Below are positions 1 through 6,427 of a stretch of DNA of 7,256 nt, in pieces. The position numbers were made by a program, and so were the translations under genes. Under the pieces are notes generated by a model. It was given only the letters and a program-made list of their open reading frames with translations. It had not been told where the DNA came from and did no database searches. The stretch covers positions 1 through 7,256 of the forward strand of contig JAGMES010000198.1 of NCBI GenBank assembly GCA_023128035.1, in the 5' to 3' direction. How positions within the stretch are numbered: the stretch's first letter is position 1; each line of letters begins with the position of its first letter. Source of the DNA: Halanaerobiales bacterium. Lineage in GTDB: Bacteria; Bacillota_F; Halanaerobiia; DY22613.

Positions 1-1
1 A

Positions 2-1123
2 ATGGAATGCCTGAGTAGTAACAATGATTTTTATGTAGCTCTCATACCACCGATTTTATTTTTATTTGCTGAAATAATGTCATTAAGTTTAGCTGAACAG
101 GCTTTGATTGCTGCTGTAATAACTAGTAGTGGAGCATTTGCACAACCTGTGATTGGATATTTTGTTGATAAACGAGGGAAACCTTGGTTTCTTATAGCTT
201 CAGTTTTATGGATTGCATTTTGGATGAGTATTTCTGGTTTGATAAGCAATTATTATTTATTAATTATTGTTACTGGTTTGGGAGCATTAGCTTCTGCTTT
301 ATATCATCCATTAGGTTCGACGATGGCTGCAAGTTTAGGAAATGGAACTAAAGGGCAAAGTTTAGCGATCTTTATGACAGTAGGTGGATTAGCATCTTCT
401 GTGGCTCCTCTTGTTGCCATACCTCTTGTAAAAAATTATGGTTTAAGCCATTTAGTCTATCTTATGATTCCTGGTTTTTTTGTTGCAGGTCTTATGTATA
501 TTTCTCAAACACATAAAATTGAGTTTAAAAATGAAGTTGTAAAAAAAGAGAGGCGTTCTCGTAAACTAAGTTTTTATACAATTAAATGGGTAGTTGTTTT
601 AGTATTTATTGCAACTACAAGATTTGTGATTACAAGAGCTCTGATGAGCTTTGGTATACAGATACTTACATTGAAGGAGATCGATATAAAGATCGCTAGT
701 ATCATTTTATTTTCTTTTCTATTTTTGAGTTCAATGAGTACTTTAATTGGCGGGTATTTAAGTGATAAACTTGGTAGTAAAAAAGTATTCATGACAGCAA
801 ACTTTTTACTAGTATTGTCTTTGATAATGTTGGTATGGGGTAAAGGAATAATTGTTATTCTAGGATTTGTACTTATTGGATTTAGTGTTAGTTCTGCAAA
901 TTCAGCAAATATTGTGATGACCCAGGAATTAATTCCGCAAAATGTGACTTTTGCCACTGGACTAATTATGGGACTTGCTGGAGGTTTAGCTGGATTAGGA
1001 ATTATATTTTATGGTCAATTAGCTGATGTTTACGGACTAATATCTGCTACAACATTATGGATAATTCCTTTAGTTTTAGTAAATGTGTTGACAGTATTTT
1101 TGCCAAATTTGGATAACAAATAG
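2..1123 (+). CDS. MFS transporter, fosmidomycin-resistance (FSR)-like family; 5' end probably outside the window
   Basis: A very hydrophobic protein of at least 373 residues that fits a 12-helix major facilitator transporter, most likely a drug or small-molecule proton antiporter. The N-terminal NNDFYVALIPPIL (about residues 7-19) resembles the conserved NDFY-x-PP start of fosmidomycin-resistance-type exporters. ALYHPLGS (about 99-106) matches their HPxG motif. MFS loop motifs are seen twice, GYFVDKRGKP (52-61) and GGYLSDKLGSKK (251-262), one per six-helix half. A charged stretch at about 171-192 is the central cytoplasmic loop. The only Met near the start lies at base 2, with no room for a ribosome site, and family members usually have several residues before this motif. 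The true start is therefore probably upstream and the gene cut by the window edge. A terminator-bearing gap separates it from the reductase genes, so a shared operon is not supported. The substrate cannot be read from sequence. Confidence 0.85.
   Translation: MECLSSNNDFYVALIPPILFLFAEIMSLSLAEQALIAAVITSSGAFAQPVIGYFVDKRGKPWFLIASVLWIAFWMSISGLISNYYLLIIVTGLGALASALYHPLGSTMAASLGNGTKGQSLAIFMTVGGLASSVAPLVAIPLVKNYGLSHLVYLMIPGFFVAGLMYISQTHKIEFKNEVVKKERRSRKLSFYTIKWVVVLVFIATTRFVITRALMSFGIQILTLKEIDIKIASIILFSFLFLSSMSTLIGGYLSDKLGSKKVFMTANFLLVLSLIMLVWGKGIIVILGFVLIGFSVSSANSANIVMTQELIPQNVTFATGLIMGLAGGLAGLGIIFYGQLADVYGLISATTLWIIPLVLVNVLTVFLPNLDNK
1088..1117 (+). promoter_or_regulatory. possible promoter inside the 3' end of the MFS gene
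   Basis: A perfect TTGACA (1088-1093) lies 18 bases before GATAAC (1112-1117, four of six matches to TATAAT). Transcription would begin near 1124, just after the MFS stop codon, and run about 200 bases to the terminator at 1292-1324. This would produce a short non-coding RNA. It lies in coding sequence and may be chance in AT-rich DNA. Confidence 0.25.
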
Positions 1124-1183
1124 CCTTTTATTGGTGATTAGATTTGCTGTATGATGGCTGATAGATTAAAAATGTTCCTTCAA

Positions 1184-1278
1184 AAGTCAGCTCTGCATAG
1201 GTTGGTCTTTTTTTGAGATATTTGTTGTAGAGTAAAATTTCCATTTTGAAAGAAGTTTTAAATTAGTCGAGCTGACTT
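1184..1278 (+). ncRNA. possible structured RNA element (three-helix fold) upstream of the terminator
   Basis: AAGTCAGCTC (1184-1193) and GAGCTGACTT (1269-1278) are perfect 10-base complements 75 bases apart. Inside them CTCTGCA (1191-1197) can pair with TGTAGAG (1226-1232, one G-U pair). TAAAA plus TTTC (1233-1241) can pair with GAAA (1248-1251) and TTTTA (1256-1260) around an internal bulge. Stacked end to end these would make a closing helix with two inner helices. Three bases (1191-1193) are shared by two helices, so those are alternatives at the junction. An intrinsic terminator begins 13 bases later, the usual layout of a riboswitch or a terminated small RNA. The bases match no riboswitch class I know, and the element could simply be the MFS mRNA 3' UTR. 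Folding was judged by eye. Confidence 0.35.
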
Positions 1279-1291
1279 AGGTTAGTTCGAT

Positions 1292-1324
1292 AACCCTACT
1301 AAAAAAATTTAGTAGGGTTTTTTT
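1292..1324 (+). terminator. intrinsic terminator between the MFS gene and grdA
   Basis: AACCCTACTA (1292-1301) pairs perfectly with TAGTAGGGTT (1310-1319); extra A-T pairs in the loop can lengthen the stem. Seven T residues run from 1318 to 1324. This is a textbook Rho-independent terminator on the + strand. It ends transcription from the MFS gene or from a small RNA at 1124-1290. The upstream GGTTA (1280-1284) can pair instead with TAACC (1291-1295), which would take away the base of the terminator stem and could act as an anti-terminator. Confidence 0.85.
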
Positions 1325-1362
1325 GCTTGAATTAATTCGCTTTAATTTAGAAAGACTACTAT

Positions 1363-1392
1363 TAGATTAAGTGATGAATCAGTAGCTATAAT
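1363..1392 (+). promoter_or_regulatory. candidate promoter for the betaine reductase genes
   Basis: A perfect -10 hexamer TATAAT lies at 1387-1392, after the terminator and 83 bases before the grdA start. The -35 region is poor: TAGATT at 1363-1368, 18 bases upstream, matches TTGACA at three positions. A regulator may therefore be needed. No -24/-12 (sigma-54) element was seen here. The implied leader is about 75 bases long. Confidence 0.4.
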
Positions 1393-1439
1393 ATTTAATA
1401 ATGCATATAACTATTATTTATGCGAATATAAATAATATT
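1390..1439 (+). repeat. AT-rich imperfect inverted repeat in the grdA leader
   Basis: GCATA (1403-1407) pairs with TATGC (1419-1423) across an 11-base loop, and the flanking AATATT copies (1390-1395 and 1434-1439) are complementary, with a mismatched region between. It overlaps the -10 box and the probable transcription start. It could be an operator or a leader hairpin, but AT richness makes chance pairing easy. Confidence 0.3.
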
Positions 1440-1475
1440 AAGAATTTTGTTTAAATATACTTAGGAGGTGGAAAG

Positions 1476-1943
1476 ATGTTAAAAGGAAAAAAGATCGCTA
1501 TCCTTGGAGATTGCGATGGAATTCCAGGTCCTGCTATTGAGGAATGTATAAAGACAACTGAAGCAGAAGTTGTTTTTAGTACTACCGAATGTTTCGTCTG
1601 AACTGCCGCAGGTGCTATGGATCTTGAGAATCAAAATAGGATTAAAGGTATGGCTGAAAAGTATGGTGCAGAAAATGTAGTTGTAATTTTAGGTGGAGCA
1701 GAGGCAGAAGCATCTGGTCTAGCTGCAGAAACTGTTACCCAAGGTGATCCTACATTCGCAGGTCCATTAGCAGGAGTCCAGTTAGGACTCAGAGTTTATC
1801 ACATTTTAGAACCAGAGATTAAAGATGAAGTTGATCCTGGAGTCTATGATGAGCAGGTAGGGATGATGGAGATGGTTCTTGATGTTGATGAGATAGTTAA
1901 TGAAGTAAGTTTATATAGAAAAAGTTTCTGTAAGTTTGTGTAA
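1476..1943 (+). CDS. grdA: glycine/sarcosine/betaine reductase complex selenoprotein A (in-frame UGA = Sec42)
   Basis: Small selenoprotein shared by glycine, sarcosine and betaine reductases. Its selenol takes the carboxymethyl group from protein B and hands it on to protein C, which forms acetyl phosphate; thioredoxin then reduces the resulting Se-S bond. The frame from ATG 1476 to TAA 1941-1943 encodes 155 residues, close to the usual length of about 157, with a single internal TGA at 1599-1601. That TGA sits in [15 protein letters not shown], the family's CxxU redox site, giving Cys39 and Sec42. [13 protein letters not shown] near the N-terminus and [16 protein letters not shown] in the middle are also family hallmarks, so this is not a broken gene. 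GGAGG at 1464-1468 supports the start. The annotated frame must read through the TGA; starting at Met 1617 would lose the active site. It leads grdI and grdH, and its stop codon lies in the loop of a strong hairpin. Confidence 0.96.
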
Positions 1944-1958
1944 ACAAACTTACAGAAA
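1925..1958 (+). promoter_or_regulatory. 15-bp perfect hairpin with the grdA stop codon in its loop
   Basis: The arms at 1925-1939 and 1944-1958 are perfect 15-base complements, with a four-base loop GTAA (1940-1943) that contains the TAA stop. The 5' arm encodes the last residues of GrdA. No T run follows on the + strand, so it is a weak candidate for a simple terminator. It better fits an RNA-stabilising or processing element, or partial attenuation, that would give more grdA than grdI/grdH message. Structure is seen; role is inferred. Confidence 0.7.
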
Positions 1959-2033
1959 AATTTACCTTTAAATGTGCAAAATTTCACTAACTTATGTTGT
2001 TTTTCAGATAGAAAAAGGAAAGGGGTGTAAATA

Positions 2034-3365
2034 ATGCGTTTAGAAATGGGAAACTTTCCTGTAAAGGATGTAGTGTTTGGCGATAAGACCTTTTACAAGG
2101 ATGGCGTGTTGACTATTAATAAAGAAGAAGCATTAACGGTTGTAAAAGAGGACGAACATATTACTGATGCTGACATAGTAATTGCAAGACCAGGAGAGAA
2201 AAAACGTATTGTTCCTGTTAAGGAAGCTATTGAACCTAGATATAAAGTGGGAGACGGTGCTGTTTTCCCAGGTGTAATTGATAAAGTAGAACCAGTTGGA
2301 GAAGGTAAAACAGTTGCTTTAAAAGGCTGTAGTGTATTGGCTGTTGGTAAACATTGGGGTAGCTTTGGTGATGGTTTAATTGATATGAGTGGTGAAGGTG
2401 CTAAGTATACTTATTTTTCTCAGTTAATTAATATCTGTCTCGTAGCTGATACAGATGAAGAGTTTGAAAGACATGAGCAACAGAAGAAGAATCATGCTCT
2501 TAGATGGGCAGCTCATAGATTGGCAAAATATTTAGGAAGTGCTGTAAAAGATTTAGAACTAGAAAATGAAAATTCAGAAATTTTTGAATTGCAACCCATC
2601 ACTAAGCGTTCTAAAGAGGTAAATGATCTTCCATCTGTAATATTTATTATGCAAGGTCAATCTCAAATGGAAGAGATGGGTTATAATGATTTAGTGTACG
2701 GATGGGATATGAATCATTTTGTACCAACTTTAATGCATCCAAATGAAATCTTAGATGGAGCTATTATTTCTGGAAGCTTTATGCCTTGTTCTTCAAAATG
2801 GTCTACTTATGATTTTCAGAATTGTCCAATGATTAAGAGATTATATAAAGAACATGGTAAAACAGTAAACTTCTTAGGTGTAATTTTATCTAACCTAAAC
2901 GTTAATTTAGAGCAGAAGAAGAGATCAGCACTGTTTGTAGCTAAAATAGCTAGATCTTTAGGTGTAGATGGAGCTATTTTAGCTGAAGAAGGCTATGGTA
3001 ACCCAGATGCTGACTTTATCGAATGTTTTGTAGCATTAGAAGATGTTGGTGTTAAGACAGTTGGTTTGACTAATGAATGTACCGGTCGTGACGGTGCATC
3101 TCAGCCACTTGTTACTTTAGATGAAAAAGCAAATGCGATTGTTTCTACTGGTAACGTTTCAGCATTGGTTGAACTTCCACCAATGGAAACAGTAATCGGT
3201 GAATTAGAAGCTTTAGCTCGTGATGGTTTATCTGGTGGATGGGCTGATGATGAGAAATTAGGATCTTCAGTTAAAGAAGATGGTTCAATTATTATGGAAA
3301 ATAACTCAATGTTCTGTGGAGATCAAGCACTTGGTTGGTCATCTAAAGCAATGAAAGAATTTTAA
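2034..3365 (+). CDS. grdI: betaine (glycine/sarcosine/betaine) reductase protein B, alpha/beta proprotein, GrdI/GrdG/GrdE family
   Basis: A 443-residue proprotein of substrate-specific component B. In this family it is cleaved next to an internal cysteine, and the new N-terminus becomes a pyruvoyl group that forms a Schiff base or similar adduct with the substrate. The N-terminal MRLEMGNFPVKDVVFGDKT, the GKHWGSFGDGLID segment and LYKEHGKTVNFLGV (270-283) are family-like, as is the length. The likely cleavage cysteine is Cys252 in MPCSSKWSTY, close to the Cys242 position I recall for Eubacterium acidaminophilum GrdE; Cys264 (QNCP) is an alternative. The ATG at 2034 follows a purine-rich AAGGAAAGGGG ribosome site. 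It lies 90 bases after grdA and 20 bases before the grdH-type gene. Betaine specificity, and so the symbol grdI rather than grdE or grdG, rests on the adjacent BCCT transporter and not on a decisive residue. Confidence 0.85.
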   Translation: MRLEMGNFPVKDVVFGDKTFYKDGVLTINKEEALTVVKEDEHITDADIVIARPGEKKRIVPVKEAIEPRYKVGDGAVFPGVIDKVEPVGEGKTVALKGCSVLAVGKHWGSFGDGLIDMSGEGAKYTYFSQLINICLVADTDEEFERHEQQKKNHALRWAAHRLAKYLGSAVKDLELENENSEIFELQPITKRSKEVNDLPSVIFIMQGQSQMEEMGYNDLVYGWDMNHFVPTLMHPNEILDGAIISGSFMPCSSKWSTYDFQNCPMIKRLYKEHGKTVNFLGVILSNLNVNLEQKKRSALFVAKIARSLGVDGAILAEEGYGNPDADFIECFVALEDVGVKTVGLTNECTGRDGASQPLVTLDEKANAIVSTGNVSALVELPPMETVIGELEALARDGLSGGWADDEKLGSSVKEDGSIIMENNSMFCGDQALGWSSKAMKEF

Positions 3366-3385
3366 TTAAGGGAGGTGCATGGACT

Positions 3386-4705
3386 GTGAAAAAAGCGATT
3401 TTATATATCAATCAATTTTTTGCTGGAATTGGTGGAGAAGATAAAGCTGATTTTGTTCCTGAAATTAGAGAAGGTCTTGTTGGGCCTGCTATGTTATTAA
3501 ATCAGTTATTAGATGCAGAAGTAACTCATACCATTATCTGTGGAGATAACTTTATGGGTTCAAATGAAAAAGAAGCTGTTGAGACAATTTTAGGATTTTT
3601 AGCTGATAAAGAATTTGATATTTTCTTTGCGGGCCCAGCTTTCCAGGCAGGTAGATATGGAAATGCCTGTGGTGTTATTGGAAAAGTAGTAAAAGAAAAA
3701 TTCAATGTACCAGTTATTTCTTCGATGAATGATGAAAACCCTGGTGTTGATATGTTCAAGAAAGATATCTACATCTTCCCAGGTGGTAAGAGTGCAGCCA
3801 AAATGAGAGATGACATGAAGACTATGGTTGCGCTTGGAAACAAGCTATTAAAAGGTGAAAAGCTTGGTACTGCTGAAGAAGAAGGATATTATGTAAGAGG
3901 AATTAGACATCAGGTTTGGTTAGAGGATGCCAAACCTGCTGCTGATCGGGCAATGGAAATGTTCTTGAAGAAGGTAAAAGGTGAGGAGTACAAAACTGAA
4001 TTACCTATTCCAAAGATCGACCTTGTACCAATAGCAGAACCAATTAAAGATTTAAGTAAGGCGACTATTGCTCTTGTTACTACGGGTGGTATTGTACCAG
4101 TAGACAATCCTGACAGAATCCAATCAGCTTCTGCAACTAGATGGGGTAGATATAGTGTAGAGGGTATGGACAAGTTAGGTAACCGCGAAGAAGGTCAATT
4201 CAAAACTATCCATGCTGGATATGACCCAGCAGCTGCTGATAAAAATCCAAACCGTTGCGTGCCTCTTGATGCATTAAGAGCTTACGAAAAAGAAGGAAGA
4301 ATCGGTAGAGTTGACAATTATTTCTATACAACTGTTGGAACTGGTACAACTGAAGCAGAGGCTGCAAGAATGGGCCGTGAGATGGTTGAACATTTACGCA
4401 ATGATGGCGTTGATGCTGTAATTATGACTTCCACCTGAGGAACCTGTACTCGTTGCGGTGCAACGATCGTTAAAGAAATTGAAAAAGCAGGTATTCCAGT
4501 AGTTCAGATGGCTAACTTGATTCCTGTTGCTAAAACTGTAGGTGCTAACAGAATGGTACCAACCATTTCTATTCCTTATCCTTTAGGAAATCCTGCAGAT
4601 TCTGAAGATCATCAATGGAAGTTACGTTATCATCGAGTTGGAGTTGCTTTAGATGCATTAGAAACAGCGATCGAAGAACAAACAGTATTTGATGTAAAGA
4701 TATAA
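3386..4705 (+). CDS. grdH: betaine (glycine/sarcosine/betaine) reductase selenoprotein B (in-frame UGA = Sec351), GrdH/GrdF/GrdB family
   Basis: Large selenocysteine subunit of component B, which works with the pyruvoyl subunits to cleave the C-N bond of the substrate and pass a carboxymethyl group to GrdA. The frame from GTG 3386 to TAA 4703-4705 encodes 439 residues, with one internal TGA at 4436-4438. That codon opens U-GTCTRC (Sec351, Cys354, Cys357), the UxxCxxC motif of this family, and the position nearly equals Sec350 of known GrdB. The protein continues in register with family sequence such as VGANRMVPTISIPYPLG. The N-terminal YINQFFAGIGGEDKAD and AGPAFQAGRYG are also diagnostic. GTG is chosen because GGAGG (3371-3375) precedes it by 10 bases; the nearer ATG at 3379 is in another frame. 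It directly follows the grdI-type gene. Assignment to betaine rather than sarcosine or glycine comes from context. Confidence 0.9.
4450..4466 (+). promoter_or_regulatory. candidate bacterial SECIS apical stem-loop in grdH
   Basis: TCGTTGC (4450-4456) pairs perfectly with GCAACGA (4460-4466) around a three-base loop GGT. The loop starts 19 bases after the UGA at 4436-4438. Bacterial SECIS elements sit just downstream of the UGA and carry G at the start of a small apical loop, which SelB recognises. Position, size and loop bases all fit. The same bases encode the conserved TRCGATI segment, so part of the pairing may be incidental. Confidence 0.55.
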
Positions 4706-4740
4706 TTTTCTTTGAGTTAGTTAAGATAAGAGGATGAATA

Positions 4741-4799
4741 GAATTAAGGATTAAGGATGAAAATTAAAATTTAGTAATTCTTAATTCTTAATTTTTATT
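4741..4799 (+). terminator. AT-rich hairpin with T-rich tail after grdH (possible terminator or attenuator)
   Basis: Bases 4741-4758 pair with 4777-4794 over 18 positions with three G-U pairs, leaving an 18-base loop. The T-rich stretch TTTTTATTT follows at 4791-4799. It lies in the 126-base gap between grdH and the transporter gene, and could end or reduce transcription of the reductase genes. The stem is almost all A-T, so it would be weak. No convincing promoter for the transporter was found after it, so partial read-through is plausible. Confidence 0.4.
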
Positions 4800-4809
4800 T
4801 CTTAATTCT
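4780..4809 (+). repeat. short direct repeats of CTTAATTCT
   Basis: CTTAATTCT occurs at 4780-4788 and 4801-4809, with a variant CTTAATTTT at 4787-4795. The complementary pattern ATTAAGGATTAAGGAT lies upstream at 4743-4758. This low-complexity AT repeat forms the hairpin described above and probably spread by slippage. Confidence 0.5.
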
Positions 4810-4831
4810 CAATTATTAAAGGAGGGGTAGA

Positions 4832-6307
4832 ATGAATTCACAACAGAAAAATACAAAATCAAATCAGGTTTTTTATGTATCTTTAGTATTAATTTTCGCA
4901 ATTGTGTTATGGGGACTTCTATTACCTGAAAATTTTGAAAAAATATTTACTGACTTATTTAACTTTTTGGTAGGTAACTTTGGTTGGTTTTATCTGTTGT
5001 CTATGTCTAGTTTTGTAATTTTCGTTATTTGGATTGCATTCAGTAAATATGGAAAGATAAGACTTGGAAAAGATGATGAAAAGCCTGAATATAGTACTAT
5101 ATCCTGGTTCGCCATGCTGTTTAGTGCAGGTATGGGTGTTGGACTCGTATTTTGGGGAGTTGCTGAACCTTTAAATCATTTCGTAAATCCTCTTGGAATA
5201 GAAGGCGGTTCTGCTGCAGCTGCAGAATTTGCGATTAGAAAATCGTTCTTCCACTGGGGATTACATCCTTGGGCTAATTATGCAATATTAGCTCTAGCTT
5301 TGGCTTATATGCAGTTTAGAAAAGACAAGCCAGGTCTGATCAGTAGTATCTTTATACCACTTTTGGGAGAGGAAAGAGCTACTGGCCCAATCGGAAAAGT
5401 TATTGATATTCTAGCAATTTTCGCAACAGTTGCAGGTGTTGCTACATCTCTTGGTATGGCAACATTGCAAATGACTAGTGGCTTAAACTTTTTATTTGGA
5501 ATCCCTGAAACTAATCTTGTGAGAATCATAATTATCGGGATTATAACTGTTTTATTTATGCTTTCTGCATTAACCGGTTTAGATAAAGGGATTAAGATTT
5601 TATCCAATGCTAACATTACTTTATGTGGTATCTTAATGGTTTTAAGCTTAATTCTTGGGCCAACAGTATTAATTATCAACAACTTAACAAATGGAATCGG
5701 AACCTATTTGAGCACATTGGTTGGAGATAGTTTTCGGATTACTAGTGAGCCTTGGTATGGCTGGTGGACAATATTTTACTGGGCATGGTGGATTGCTTGG
5801 GCTCCATTTGTAGGCACATTTATTGCTCGGATTTCTAGAGGTAGAACCATCAAAGAATTTATCACTGGCGTTCTTTTAGCTCCAACTCTTGCTTCTTTTG
5901 CTTGGTTTGCTATATTTGGTACTATGGGAATTAACACTGGAATGGGTGTTGCTACAGAGGCGATAAAATCTACTTCTACTGCATTTTTCGTAGTTATGCA
6001 ACAATATCCTGTTGGTAACATTATATCCTTTGTAGCTGTAATATTACTTTCAACTTTCTTTGTTACTTCAGCAGATTCAGCAACATTTGTTCTCGGAATG
6101 ATGTCTTCAAATGGAGTTCTTAATCCAACTAATAAGCGAAAATTTATCTGGGGTCTTGTTCAGTCTGGTTTAGCAGTAGCTCTCATGTTAGCTGGTGGAC
6201 TTAAAATGCTCCAAACTGCCTCAATTGCGGCAGCATTCCCATTTGCGTTTATAATGCTGTTTGGAATGATCTCAATTATGAAAGCATTAAAGAGCGAGTT
6301 TAAATAA
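4832..6307 (+). CDS. BCCT-family betaine/carnitine/choline transporter
   Basis: A 491-residue membrane carrier of the betaine/carnitine/choline family with about 12 helices, probably importing glycine betaine with Na+. GMGVG (100-104) within SAGMGVGLVFWGVAEPLNHF corresponds to the GMGIG substrate and sodium motif of BetP. FYWAWWIAWAPFVGTF (315-330) holds the aromatic box WWxxW (Trp319, Trp320, Trp323). ARISRGRTI (332-340) and VTSADSAT (411-418) are family signatures. ATG 4832 follows GGAGG at 4821-4825. The final helix ends near residue 483, leaving only about eight residues, and the N-terminal tail is short. The long charged C-terminal osmosensor of BetP is therefore missing. Together with its place just after the betaine reductase genes, this suggests uptake for catabolism rather than osmotic protection. 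Substrate choice between betaine and relatives is not proven by sequence. Confidence 0.92.
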   Translation: MNSQQKNTKSNQVFYVSLVLIFAIVLWGLLLPENFEKIFTDLFNFLVGNFGWFYLLSMSSFVIFVIWIAFSKYGKIRLGKDDEKPEYSTISWFAMLFSAGMGVGLVFWGVAEPLNHFVNPLGIEGGSAAAAEFAIRKSFFHWGLHPWANYAILALALAYMQFRKDKPGLISSIFIPLLGEERATGPIGKVIDILAIFATVAGVATSLGMATLQMTSGLNFLFGIPETNLVRIIIIGIITVLFMLSALTGLDKGIKILSNANITLCGILMVLSLILGPTVLIINNLTNGIGTYLSTLVGDSFRITSEPWYGWWTIFYWAWWIAWAPFVGTFIARISRGRTIKEFITGVLLAPTLASFAWFAIFGTMGINTGMGVATEAIKSTSTAFFVVMQQYPVGNIISFVAVILLSTFFVTSADSATFVLGMMSSNGVLNPTNKRKFIWGLVQSGLAVALMLAGGLKMLQTASIAAAFPFAFIMLFGMISIMKALKSEFK

Positions 6308-6324
6308 ATCTAGGAAAAATAATT

Positions 6325-6353
6325 TTGACAGTGTAATTAATTGAAAATTAAAT
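6325..6353 (+). promoter_or_regulatory. candidate promoter for the thioredoxin region
   Basis: A perfect TTGACA (6325-6330) lies 17 bases from TTAAAT (6348-6353, four of six matches to TATAAT). The expected start near 6360 falls at the foot of the long stem-loop, so the RNA would begin with that hairpin. It lies 17 bases after the transporter stop codon and could drive trxA separately. Confidence 0.5.
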
Positions 6354-6361
6354 GTTTCGTC

Positions 6362-6415
6362 GGAAACGAAACTTTGCCTTTTGTGTATTCATAAAAGGCG
6401 TATAGTTTCGTTTCC
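6362..6415 (+). repeat. long two-part stem-loop with a competing upstream pairing
   Basis: GGAAACGAAACT (6362-6373) pairs perfectly with AGTTTCGTTTCC (6404-6415). After a small internal loop (TT opposite GTAT), GCCTTTT (6376-6382) pairs with AAAAGGC (6393-6399) around a 10-base loop, making 19 pairs in all. No T run follows, so it is not a classic terminator. GTTTCG also occurs just upstream at 6354-6359 and can pair with CGAAAC at 6367-6372, which would exclude the long stem. The arrangement resembles an attenuator or a small hairpin-type mobile repeat. Confidence 0.7.
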
Positions 6416-6427
6416 TTTGAACCTTGC

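Noticed and set aside
31..957. Minus-strand open frames within the MFS gene
   Set aside because: They mirror the codon pattern of the transporter and have no ribosome sites or recognisable protein features.
1280..1295. tRNA-like T arm (GGTTA-GTTCGA-TAACC)
   Set aside because: The loop is six bases, not the seven-base TTCRANY form, and no acceptor, anticodon or D arm fits around it.
1124..1475. Glycine riboswitch or T-box leader before grdA
   Set aside because: None of the conserved bases of those classes could be found by eye; only an unassigned structured element is claimed.
1617..1943. Separate 108-residue gene starting at Met 1617
   Set aside because: It is the second part of grdA after the selenocysteine UGA; the bases upstream encode the matching N-terminus in the same frame with a good ribosome site.
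3379..3381. ATG at 3379 as the grdH start
   Set aside because: It is in a different frame from the conserved protein; GTG at 3386 gives the family N-terminus and a proper ribosome site.
4508..4705. Separate 65-residue gene after the TGA at 4436
   Set aside because: It continues the GrdH-type protein in the same frame through Sec351; the UxxCxxC motif lies before this Met.
3526..6021. Minus-strand open frames within grdH and the transporter gene
   Set aside because: They lie opposite well-conserved coding sequence, lack ribosome sites and show no recognisable domains.
6354..6415. CRISPR repeats suggested by three GTTTCG/CGAAAC copies
   Set aside because: The copies are irregularly spaced, alternate in orientation and form one stem-loop; there are no equal repeats and spacers.
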